A stretch of DNA of 6,632 nt from an uncultured Aquimarina sp. (lineage in GTDB: Bacteria > Bacteroidota > Bacteroidia > Flavobacteriales > Flavobacteriaceae): the NCBI GenBank assembly GCA_937958735.1, contig CALGNG010000091.1:1-6632 (forward strand). Direction: 5' to 3'. Below are positions 1 to 5,651 of the stretch, in pieces (the stretch's first letter is position 1; each line of letters begins with the position of its first letter). The notes beneath the pieces are model-generated. The model was not told the origin of the DNA. It saw nothing but the letters and a program-made list of their open reading frames with translations, and did no database searches. Both the position numbers and the translations under genes were made by a program.

Positions 1-1
1 C

Positions 2-1693
2 GTTACGGTTTCCTATAATTTTGGAGGAATAATATGTTCCGATATAGATACTATTACAATAAATGATGCTACAAGTCTTCCTGCTTTAGGAAGACCAGAG
101 CCTATAACTTTGTGTGACGAAAATGGAGATGGACTAGAACCGTTTAACCTTGAATCTAATACAGTAGCTATTTTAGGAAGTAACGATCCTAGTGTATTTA
201 ATGTAGAATACTTTGTAACAGAATTGGATGCACGAAGCAATGCATCTCCTATATTAAGTAGTTCAAGTTTTGTAAATATTTCCAACCCTCAAATTATTTA
301 TGCTAGAGTATTTAATGCCACGCAATCTTGTTTTGATGTAACTCAGTTCGAAATTTCTTTATTCGAAATAGAAGCTAATGCGGGAATGGATACCAATTTA
401 ATATGTGATACCAGTATGGTTGTTTTAGATGGTACAAGCTCTACTGGTTTAGGTACACTTACTTATTTATGGAATACCGTAGATGGGAATATAGTTTCGG
501 GAGTAGATACCCCAACACCAACAGTAGATAGTGCAGGGGTTTATGAGCTTACTTTAATAAGTACTTTAAATGGAAATTCTTGTAGAAGTACAGATAGCGT
601 AGTAGTTGGGCCAGAGCAAAAACCCGTAGCTAGTACAGATGGATCAAGTGAATTTCTAGATTGTTTTGCAGATGCCTTTTTAATAGGTAGCGAATCGGTT
701 AATTTTGAAGGAAATACTACAGGGCTTACCTATAATTGGACTGGCCCAGGTACTATTGACGATGCTACATTAGCCAATGCAATAGGACATATAGCAGGTG
801 TTTATCAGTTAGAAGTTACTTTTACTAATGGGCTAGGTGTAATGTGTAGCGACATAACGACAGTTACTGTAGAGCCATCAGAGCCAATTATTGCAGGAAT
901 ACCAGAACCAATTGTAGTCTGCGATATTACAGATGGAATCGAGGAAAACGATATTGGATTATTTGATTTAACAGAAAATAGCGCTAGAATATTAGAAGGC
1001 TTTAATACAAGCGATTTTAATGTAACCTATTACACTAGCGAAGTAGCTGCTAATTCTATAGGATCCGCACCAATAGTTAACATAGTGTCTTTTACTAATA
1101 CGAGTAATCCACAAACGATTTATGCTAGGTTGGCCAGTAATAATAACGAATGTTCCGATATAGTTTCGTTCGATTTAGAAGTGATAAGTAAACCTATAAT
1201 AACCGATATTGTTATTACTAGTCAATCTAGTAATAATAGCAGTTTAGAAATAGAATTATTAGAAGATGGAGATTTCGAGTATGCTATAGCATTAGTAGAT
1301 AGTCCAACTTTTGATGTGGATAGAAATAATTTCCAAACTGATAATGTTTTTAACGATCTAATAGCAGGAGAATACGCCGTTTTTGTTAATGCAATAAATG
1401 GTTGTGGTGCAGCTATGGATACCACTTTTATATTTGGAATTCCTGACTTTTTTACACCAAATGGAGACGGTACTAACGATCTATGGAATATAGAAGGGCC
1501 TTCAAGTTTTGTGGAAAACTCTAGGATATTTATTTTTAACCGTTTTGGTAAATTGTTAAAACAAGTATTTGCAGAATCAGACGGTTGGGATGGTACCTAT
1601 AATGGAGATCAACTTCCTTCAGACGACTATTGGTATTCAGTAACACTAAAAGACGGAAAACTATTTACAGGGCATTTTACATTAAAGCGATAA
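2..1693 (+). CDS. T9SS type B sorted, PKD-like repeat surface/secreted protein (3' part)
   Basis: The frame is open from the window edge (first full codon at 2) to the TAA at 1691-1693, so 563 C-terminal residues of a longer protein are visible; signal peptide and start lie upstream. In window residue numbers: 1-35 tail of a PKD-like module; 37-125 a roughly 90-residue module opening with CDENGDG and containing SNPQIIYAR; 126-206 and 207-293 two PKD-like beta-sandwich modules (YLWNT, YNWTGPG, AGVYEL/AGVYQL); 302-398 a second copy of the first module (CDITDG, SNPQTIYAR); 399-480 a domain ending in GEYAVFVNAINGCG; 481-563 the C-terminal sorting domain (FFTPNGDGTNDLWNI, IFNRFGKLL, GWDGTYNG, DDYWYSV). 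That last domain is the gliding-motility-associated CHU_C/type B signal known to direct export through the type IX system. Cargo function is unknown; adhesion or a structural surface role is inferred only from the repeats. TTG at 110 is not the start, because coding continues upstream. Confidence 0.93.
   Translation, partial: VTVSYNFGGIICSDIDTITINDATSLPALGRPEPITLCDENGDGLEPFNLESNTVAILGSNDPSVFNVEYFVTELDARSNASPILSSSSFVNISNPQIIYARVFNATQSCFDVTQFEISLFEIEANAGMDTNLICDTSMVVLDGTSSTGLGTLTYLWNTVDGNIVSGVDTPTPTVDSAGVYELTLISTLNGNSCRSTDSVVVGPEQKPVASTDGSSEFLDCFADAFLIGSESVNFEGNTTGLTYNWTGPGTIDDATLANAIGHIAGVYQLEVTFTNGLGVMCSDITTVTVEPSEPIIAGIPEPIVVCDITDGIEENDIGLFDLTENSARILEGFNTSDFNVTYYTSEVAANSIGSAPIVNIVSFTNTSNPQTIYARLASNNNECSDIVSFDLEVISKPIITDIVITSQSSNNSSLEIELLEDGDFEYAIALVDSPTFDVDRNNFQTDNVFNDLIAGEYAVFVNAINGCGAAMDTTFIFGIPDFFTPNGDGTNDLWNIEGPSSFVENSRIFIFNRFGKLLKQVFAESDGWDGTYNGDQLPSDDYWYSVTLKDGKLFTGHFTLKR
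1442..1690 (+). other. Type B (CHU_C) T9SS C-terminal sorting domain
   Basis: The last 83 residues of the preceding protein carry the hallmark order of this domain: FFTPNGDGTND, a hydrophobic strand with IFNRFGK, the GWDGTYNG turn, and the DDYWYSV strand ending a few residues before the stop. In the families known from Flavobacteriia, such domains are recognised by the outer-membrane T9SS machinery. The short basic end (FTLKR) is typical. Family assignment is confident; whether the protein stays on the surface or is released is not visible. Confidence 0.9.
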
Positions 1694-1836
1694 ATATAAA
1701 AAATAGGCCAAATTGTCTTTAAATATTTAAAATGGAAGCCTAAATATTCAATTCGGTTATGTTTTTGATACAAATAGAGATTTTTTTTTAATAGAAATTT
1801 AAAAATTAAGTAATTCTTAGTTTGAATATAAAAAAA

Positions 1837-1854
1837 TTAAGTATTAATACTTAA
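1837..1854. promoter_or_regulatory. Perfect 18-bp palindrome, candidate operator of glnII
   Basis: TTAAGTATTAATACTTAA is a perfect inverted repeat with no spacer. It ends 7 bases before the TATATTTG promoter element of the glutamine synthetase gene and covers the place where the upstream TTG (-33) element would be expected. That position suits a transcription factor that controls access of RNA polymerase. The site is seen directly; its role as an operator and the regulator's identity are inference. A/T-rich DNA makes short palindromes common, but 18 exact bases is longer than expected by chance in a gap this small. Confidence 0.5.
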
Positions 1855-1861
1855 ATCTTAT

Positions 1862-1869
1862 TATATTTG
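1862..1869 (+). promoter_or_regulatory. Probable glnII promoter -7 element (TATATTTG)
   Basis: TATATTTG matches the Bacteroidota -7 consensus TAnnTTTG exactly and lies 39 bases before the ATG at 1909. Transcription would start around 1873-1878, leaving a leader of about 30-35 A/T-rich bases without a Shine-Dalgarno sequence. No TTG is found 17-23 bases upstream; the palindrome occupies that space. The promoter may therefore be weak on its own or depend on a bound activator (inference). Confidence 0.55.
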
Positions 1870-1908
1870 CTCCCTTAAGAAAAAAGTTTAATTGTTTTAT
1901 ATACTATT

Positions 1909-2916
1909 ATGAGTAAAGCTAAATTAGAATACATTTGGTTAGATGGTACCAAGCCAACTGCTAGTATGAGAAGTAAAACTAAAGTTGTAGACGACTTTAG
2001 TGGTAAAATCGAAGATTGTCCAATGTGGTCTTTCGACGGTAGTTCGACTAACCAAGCAGAAGGAGGAAACTCTGACTGTTTATTAAAGCCAGTTGCTGTA
2101 TATCCAGATCCACAACGTAAGAATGGATTTTTGGTAATGACAGAGGTTTTAAATGCAGATGGTACTCCACACGTAGACAACGGTCGTTCATTAATCGAAG
2201 ACGATGATAACGATTTCTGGTTTGGATTTGAGCAAGAGTACTTCTTATATGATGTAGAAACTAATTTACCTATTGGTTTCCCAAGAGACCAAACTCCACA
2301 AGGGCAGTTTTACTGTTCTGTAGGTGCTAAAAACGCATTTGCACGTGATATGGTAGAAGAGCACTTAGACGTATGTTTAGATGCAGGTCTAAATGTAGAA
2401 GGTATTAATGCAGAAGTTGCTGCAGGACAATGGGAATTCCAATGTTTTGCACAAGGAGCAAAATTAGCAGGAGACGAGATTTGGATTTGTCGTTACCTAT
2501 TAGAGCGTATTGGAGAATCTTACGGTTTAGAAGTAGTATGGCATCCTAAGCCACTTGGAGATACCGATTGGAATGGTTCTGGTATGCACGCAAACTTCTC
2601 TAACACTACATTAAGAACATGTGGTTCTAAAGAAACTTACGAAACTATTTGTGAAGCTTTCCGTCCATTCGTAAAAGAACACATCGAAGTTTATGGAGCA
2701 TATAACGACCAACGTTTAACAGGTAAGCACGAAACAGCTGCTATTACAGATTTCTCTTTTGGAGTATCTGATCGTGGAGCATCTATCCGTATTCCTATCA
2801 TTACGGTAGAAAAAGGATGGAAAGGCTGGTTAGAAGATCGTCGTCCATCTTCTAACGGAGATCCATATAAGATCGCCGCTCGTATTATTAAAACAGTAAA
2901 AACAGCTAAAGTTTAA
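1909..2916 (+). CDS. glnII: Glutamine synthetase, type II (GSII, eukaryote-like)
   Basis: ATP-dependent cytosolic synthesis of glutamine from glutamate and ammonia, the main entry of ammonia into organic nitrogen. The 335-residue product has the short GSII architecture rather than the roughly 470-residue GSI or 700-residue GSIII. Visible motifs: YIWLDGT (8-14) and MRSKTKVV (20-27) of the beta-grasp part; WSFDGSSTNQAEGGNSD (40-56); metal/substrate glutamates in FGFEQEY (E108, E110); GINAEVAAGQWEFQ (E169, E176); WNGSGMHANF (H227); QRLTGKHETA (R269, H274); SDRGASIRIP (R289, R294); and LEDRRPSSNGDPY (E309, R311). No catalytic residue appears missing. The ATG at 1909 gives the normal GSII N-terminus. 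It has its own candidate promoter and terminator, so is probably monocistronic. Arginine is mostly CGT, unlike the mixed AGA/AGG/CGA use in lipA, suggesting high expression. GSI's adenylylation loop is not expected in this class. Confidence 0.95.
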   Translation: MSKAKLEYIWLDGTKPTASMRSKTKVVDDFSGKIEDCPMWSFDGSSTNQAEGGNSDCLLKPVAVYPDPQRKNGFLVMTEVLNADGTPHVDNGRSLIEDDDNDFWFGFEQEYFLYDVETNLPIGFPRDQTPQGQFYCSVGAKNAFARDMVEEHLDVCLDAGLNVEGINAEVAAGQWEFQCFAQGAKLAGDEIWICRYLLERIGESYGLEVVWHPKPLGDTDWNGSGMHANFSNTTLRTCGSKETYETICEAFRPFVKEHIEVYGAYNDQRLTGKHETAAITDFSFGVSDRGASIRIPIITVEKGWKGWLEDRRPSSNGDPYKIAARIIKTVKTAKV

Positions 2917-2936
2917 TTTTAGCATTTTTATAAAAT

Positions 2937-2975
2937 AAAAAAAAGGCTTTCATATTTATATGGAGGCCTTTTTTT
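2937..2975 (+). terminator. Intrinsic terminator of glnII (possibly bidirectional)
   Basis: A hairpin starts 20 bases after the glnII stop. Its core at 2945-2968 pairs GGCTTTCATA with TATGGAGGCC (two G-T wobbles) around a TTTA loop, and is flanked by A8 on the left and T7 on the right, which extend the stem. The T tract follows the stem directly, as in a rho-independent terminator. Read on the minus strand, the A8 also supplies a T tract, so it could stop leftward transcripts too. Confidence 0.9.
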
Positions 2976-3143
2976 GTTTGTTTAAAATTTAGTTCTTTAA
3001 GAGGTGCATTTTTGGTGTTACTCTTTGTCGGGTTTTTTAATATAATTCCTCTCGCCTCCTAGGTTAGCTGTAGGATTTTTAGAATAATTCCTAATGCAAG
3101 AAAAACAACTATTAATAAACTTATATCACTGTTTATTTTTATT

Positions 3144-3171
3144 AAAGTAGCTGTTAAGTTATAGCTACTTT
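3144..3171. terminator. Perfect 9-bp hairpin, possible terminator
   Basis: AAAGTAGCT at 3144-3152 is exactly complementary to AGCTACTTT at 3163-3171, with a 10-base loop GTTAAGTTAT. The A-start and T-end make it terminator-like on either strand, but the T tract is short and broken (TTTTATT on the plus strand). It could end leftward transcription from the ketoacyl synthase gene, whose stop is about 145 bases away, or belong to an unannotated transcript. Confidence 0.4.
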
Positions 3172-3188
3172 TATTGGGTAAAAGATTT

Positions 3189-3222
3189 AGCCAGCTTAAT
3201 CTTAAAAATTAAACTGGCTTTT
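3189..3222. terminator. Hairpin with AGCCAG/CTGGCT stem, possible terminator
   Basis: AGCCAG (3189-3194) pairs with CTGGCT (3214-3219); after one C/A mismatch TTAAT pairs with ATTAA, leaving a loop of 7 bases. On the plus strand it is followed by TTT and then C. On the minus strand it comes 97 bases after the ketoacyl synthase stop and is followed by AAATCTTTT, a poor T tract. It is a real inverted repeat; its role as a terminator is uncertain. Confidence 0.4.
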
Positions 3223-3315
3223 CAAATATCGCTATGTATTAATAGATTATAATATATAGGATTGTTCTATTTTTTTTATTGATTTGGATTAATGGTAGAT
3301 TTACTAAATTGTTAC

Positions 3316-4332
3316 TTACCATTTTATTACGGCACTAGCCCAAGTGAATCCACTACCAAAAGCAGCTAAGACTACATTGTCGCCTTCTTTAATTTTTCCT
3401 TCTTCCCAAGCTTCGGTTAAAGCAATAGGGATGGAAGCAGCAGTAGTGTTTCCATATTTTTGGATATTGTTAAATACTTGGTCGTTACTAAGTCCAAACT
3501 TCTTTTGGACAAATTGCGAAATACGTAAATTGGCTTGATGAGGGATCAACATATCGATATCCTCTTTATTCATATCATTTTTAGCTAAACCTTCTAATAT
3601 TACTTCGGAGAAACGGGTAACGGCGTTTTTAAAAACAAATTGACCATTCATGTATGGGTAATAGGTAATGTCTTCGTCTTTAACTGTAGCGCTTTCTTCT
3701 ATAAGAAGAGGAACCCAATGTCCTGTATTAGGGCCTATAAGGGCAAGTTCTTTAGCATGTACCCCTTCGCTATGCATATGGGTAGATAAGATTCCCTGGT
3801 TGTCGTTTTCGCTTCTACTTACTACAACCGCACCAGCTCCATCACCAAAAATTACAGAAACAGATCTACCACGAGTAGTAAGATCTAAACCTCCGCTTTG
3901 GTTTTCGCTACCAATAACTAATACATTTTTATACATTCCTGTTTTTATGTATTGATCTGCAACAGATAAGGCATATACAAAGCCACTACATTGGTTTCTA
4001 ATATCTATAGCAGGTATCGTAGGTAAGCCCAATAAATCTTGTACTTGCACTCCGCATCCAGGGAAATAATAGTCAGGACTTAGTGTTGCAAAAACAATAA
4101 GCTCTATTTCGTCCTTATTAATTTTAGCGCGTTCTATGGCAATTTGGGCTGCTTTTACACCCATAACAGCGGTGCTATTGCCATCTCCCTTTTTTATGTG
4201 TCTACGTTCCTTAATACCTGTGCGTTCTTGGATCCAAGCATCGTTAGTATCCATAAGTTTAGAAAGGTCGTCGTTGGTAACTATATTTTCTGGAACATAT
4301 TTGCCTAGTCCCGTTATTTTTGAGCGGTACAT
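3316..4332 (-). CDS. fabH: 3-oxoacyl-ACP synthase III family protein (KAS III)
   Basis: A thiolase-fold condensing enzyme that in the canonical case joins an acyl-CoA primer to malonyl-ACP and starts cytosolic fatty-acid synthesis. The 338-residue product has the KAS III triad: Cys115 in RNQCSGF, His265 in IPHQANLR and Asn295 in YGNTTAASIP. Trp33 (DAWIQERTGI) and Arg156 (before SVSVIFGDGAGA) match CoA-contacting residues of E. coli FabH. It is about 20 residues longer than E. coli FabH, with extra sequence around 190-230. The active-site context RNQCSG differs from the usual AACSG, and there is no plsX, rpmF, acpP or fabD nearby. This may therefore be a second, specialised KAS III rather than the housekeeping copy (inference). 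The ATG (minus strand, ending at 4332) gives MYRSKITGLGKYVPE, the normal N-terminus. It lies 64 bases after the permease gene on the same strand and may share its transcript. Confidence 0.9.
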   Translation of the reverse strand: MYRSKITGLGKYVPENIVTNDDLSKLMDTNDAWIQERTGIKERRHIKKGDGNSTAVMGVKAAQIAIERAKINKDEIELIVFATLSPDYYFPGCGVQVQDLLGLPTIPAIDIRNQCSGFVYALSVADQYIKTGMYKNVLVIGSENQSGGLDLTTRGRSVSVIFGDGAGAVVVSRSENDNQGILSTHMHSEGVHAKELALIGPNTGHWVPLLIEESATVKDEDITYYPYMNGQFVFKNAVTRFSEVILEGLAKNDMNKEDIDMLIPHQANLRISQFVQKKFGLSNDQVFNNIQKYGNTTAASIPIALTEAWEEGKIKEGDNVVLAAFGSGFTWASAVIKW

Positions 4333-4387
4333 TTATATTTTTTTGAAGTAAGGGTGCAATTTAACGAAATTAGGTTTCAATAAAAAT

Positions 4388-4406
4388 AAAAAAGTTTTAA
4401 TAAAAC
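4388..4406 (-). terminator. Weak terminator-like hairpin after the permease gene
   Basis: Read on the minus strand, GTTTTATTAAAAC (4406-4394) folds into a 5-bp A/T-rich stem with a 3-base loop, followed at once by T6 and then ATTTTT. It overlaps the stop codon of the permease gene. The T tract is good but the stem is weak, so it may only partly reduce read-through into the ketoacyl synthase gene. Confidence 0.25.
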
Positions 4407-5152
4407 CAAAGCTTTATAGCCATTACCGATACGGCTAGGACCATGAAAATTTGAATTACTCGATCTCCTTTTTTTACAGACCACCTGCTGGCAAACCATC
4501 CACCCATAGCATTACCAATGGCTAAAAGGATTCCATATTTAAGATTAATAGTCCCATTAATAGCAAATATATATATAGCCCCAATAGTTAATAAAAAGAC
4601 GACTAAGGTTTTCATGGCATTGGATTGTACTAGGGAAAGGTTGTTAAGATAACTAAAAGCAAGAATCATAAGAAAACCAGTTCCTGCCTGTATAAAACCT
4701 GCGTAAATCCCTATAATAAAAAAAATAAATACAGAAAATAAATAACCAATTTTAGGATTTTGGGTAAGTAGAGAAGAGGGTTTAGGTTTCCAAATAGTTA
4801 AAATAAGGACACATAGCATTACTATAGACAACACCCTGTTAAACCATTTTTCGGGAAAATCTATAGCTATACTAGCCCCAATTAAAGCACCTGCTAAGGT
4901 AATAAGTCCTAGAAAAATAGATTTTTTAACTCCTAGAGCAAAAGGAGTAACGTTTTTACTTTTAAATCCTAAAGCCGAAAATACAGTTTGTACAATAATA
5001 CCAATTCGGTTTGTTCCATTGGCTACTGTAGGAGGGAGTCCAAAAAACAAGATTAATACAGGAAGTATAATTACAGAGCCTCCGCCTGCAACTGTGTTAA
5101 TAAACCCAGTTAAGGTTCCTATTAAAATTAATAATAAATCTTTCCATTCCAT
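4397..5152 (-). CDS. TSUP family membrane permease (TauE/SafE, DUF81)
   Basis: A polytopic inner-membrane protein of 251 residues in the TSUP family, whose members move sulfite, sulfonates or related organic anions; the substrate here is not determined. The sequence is almost wholly hydrophobic, with about seven or eight membrane segments (near 5-21, 25-39, 48-62, 77-97, 106-121, 135-168 as two, 182-198, 205-220, 232-250). The family's two-fold internal repeat is visible: TGFINTVAGGGSVIILPVLI and NGTNRIG in the first half (15-51), and YAGFIQAGTGFLMILAF with SNAMKTLVV in the second (150-185). Length is normal for the family. The ATG at 5152 gives MEWKDLLLILIG, leading directly into the first helix. 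Only 4 bases separate it from the DUF1801 gene upstream, so the two are almost certainly co-transcribed. No sulfur-metabolism gene lies nearby to suggest a substrate. Confidence 0.88.
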   Translation of the reverse strand: MEWKDLLLILIGTLTGFINTVAGGGSVIILPVLILFFGLPPTVANGTNRIGIIVQTVFSALGFKSKNVTPFALGVKKSIFLGLITLAGALIGASIAIDFPEKWFNRVLSIVMLCVLILTIWKPKPSSLLTQNPKIGYLFSVFIFFIIGIYAGFIQAGTGFLMILAFSYLNNLSLVQSNAMKTLVVFLLTIGAIYIFAINGTINLKYGILLAIGNAMGGWFASRWSVKKGDRVIQIFMVLAVSVMAIKLWFY

Positions 5153-5156
5153 AAGC

Positions 5157-5525
5157 TTATTTTTTTCGAACTTTAAAAGCTACAGTTTTGTCTAAGTTAA
5201 TAGCTTCTTCAATATTTTCTATTAATAGTTTGTAAGGAATATTGTCTAGGTTTTTTATATGATAACTCAAGACCATTTTACGACCTTTACTTTCTAATAC
5301 CTTTTGTGGGTTAGAAAGTTCGTTCCCTCTCATAAAACAAAGATGTATCCCTTCTTTCTTATCTGGGTTTATATAAAAAATCCATGTTTTTCCATAATAA
5401 GTAGGAATATTCCATTTTATATGTGGGGTTAATCCATAAGTATTGGTAAATAAACTATGAAAAAAAGTAAAAATATCACGTTTATCGTTAGGTTGAGATA
5501 ATATATAGGAATCTACAGGATTCAT
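5157..5525 (-). CDS. DUF1801 domain protein (YdhG-like fold)
   Basis: A small, soluble 122-residue protein resembling the DUF1801 family. Matching features are IKWNIPTYYGK (36-46), the strand WIFYINPDKKEGIHLCFMRGNEL (48-70, aromatic and charged), GRKMVLSYHIKNLDNIP (81-97), a helix IENIEEAINLD (102-112) and a basic tail FKVRKK. There is no signal peptide or membrane segment, so it should be cytosolic. The biochemical function of the family is not established, and no catalytic residues can be named. It is the first gene of a minus-strand unit with the TSUP permease 4 bases downstream. The ATG at 5525 follows an A/T-rich leader with a candidate promoter (5553-5581). Whether the two genes share a function cannot be told from this window. 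Confidence 0.82.
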   Translation of the reverse strand: MNPVDSYILSQPNDKRDIFTFFHSLFTNTYGLTPHIKWNIPTYYGKTWIFYINPDKKEGIHLCFMRGNELSNPQKVLESKGRKMVLSYHIKNLDNIPYKLLIENIEEAINLDKTVAFKVRKK

Positions 5526-5552
5526 GTTATAGCATTAATTACTATGGTGAAA

Positions 5553-5581
5553 CAAATGTTTGATAAATATACAGAACACAA
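5553..5581 (-). promoter_or_regulatory. Candidate promoter of the DUF1801-permease unit
   Basis: On the minus strand a TTG (5581-5579) is followed after 18 bases by AACATTTG (5560-5553), one mismatch from the Bacteroidota TAnnTTTG element and with accepted spacing. The start of transcription would fall around 5545-5550, about 20-25 bases before the ATG. It is divergent from the lipA promoter, and the two do not overlap. One mismatch and A/T-rich surroundings keep this tentative. Confidence 0.4.
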
Positions 5582-5605
5582 AATAAAGTTATAGGTGATC
5601 TAACA

Positions 5606-5637
5606 TTGATTTACTGAATTGAAAATTCGTAAATTTG
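5606..5637 (+). promoter_or_regulatory. lipA promoter (TTG-N21-TAAATTTG)
   Basis: TTG at 5606-5608 and TAAATTTG at 5630-5637 match the Bacteroidota -33 and -7 consensus exactly with a 21-base spacer. Transcription should begin about 5642-5646, only some 6-10 bases before the lipA ATG at 5652. The leader is thus very short and has no ribosome binding site. This placement also rules out the in-frame TTG at 5619 as the lipA start, since it lies inside the promoter. Confidence 0.75.
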
Positions 5638-5651
5638 CACAAATTATTTTT

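Larger units (their letters stand above)
2976..3315. other. Intergenic region without a convincing gene
   Basis: This stretch separates the glnII terminator from the end of the convergent ketoacyl synthase gene. It holds two hairpins (3144-3171 and 3189-3219) and A/T-rich runs such as the T8 near 3271. One start-less minus-strand frame of 35 codons (3018-3125) is open. I see no tRNA-like cloverleaf, no good TAnnTTTG promoter on the plus strand and no recognisable protein remnant. It is most likely the 3' untranslated region of the minus-strand gene plus neutral spacer; a small RNA cannot be excluded. Confidence 0.6.

Noticed and set aside
110..112. TTG at 110 as the start of the left-hand gene
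   Set aside because: The same frame is open back to position 2 and encodes sequence homologous to the internal repeat (VTVSYNFGGIICSD), so coding clearly begins outside the window.
1704..1742. TAGGC...GCCTA inverted repeat with an inner TTTAAATATTTAAA palindrome after the T9SS cargo gene, as a terminator
   Set aside because: The stem is only 5 bp with a large A/T loop and no T tract follows, so it does not qualify as an intrinsic terminator; it might still be an RNA 3'-end structure.
1875..2180. Minus-strand open frame over the glnII start
   Set aside because: It is antisense to the conserved GSII N-terminus, with no family resemblance and no promoter; a shadow frame.
3344..4351. Several plus-strand open frames of 60-95 codons across the ketoacyl synthase gene
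   Set aside because: They are antisense to conserved KAS III motifs and have no domain features of their own.
4357..4380. Minus-strand TTG and TTAAATTG as a promoter for the ketoacyl synthase gene
   Set aside because: The spacing is only 13 bases and the -7 element has two mismatches to TAnnTTTG; a promoter may exist here, but this pair is not convincing.
5619..5621. In-frame TTG upstream of lipA as an alternative start
   Set aside because: It lies between the -33 and -7 elements of the lipA promoter, and the extra 11 residues do not resemble LipA N-termini; ATG at 5652 fits better.
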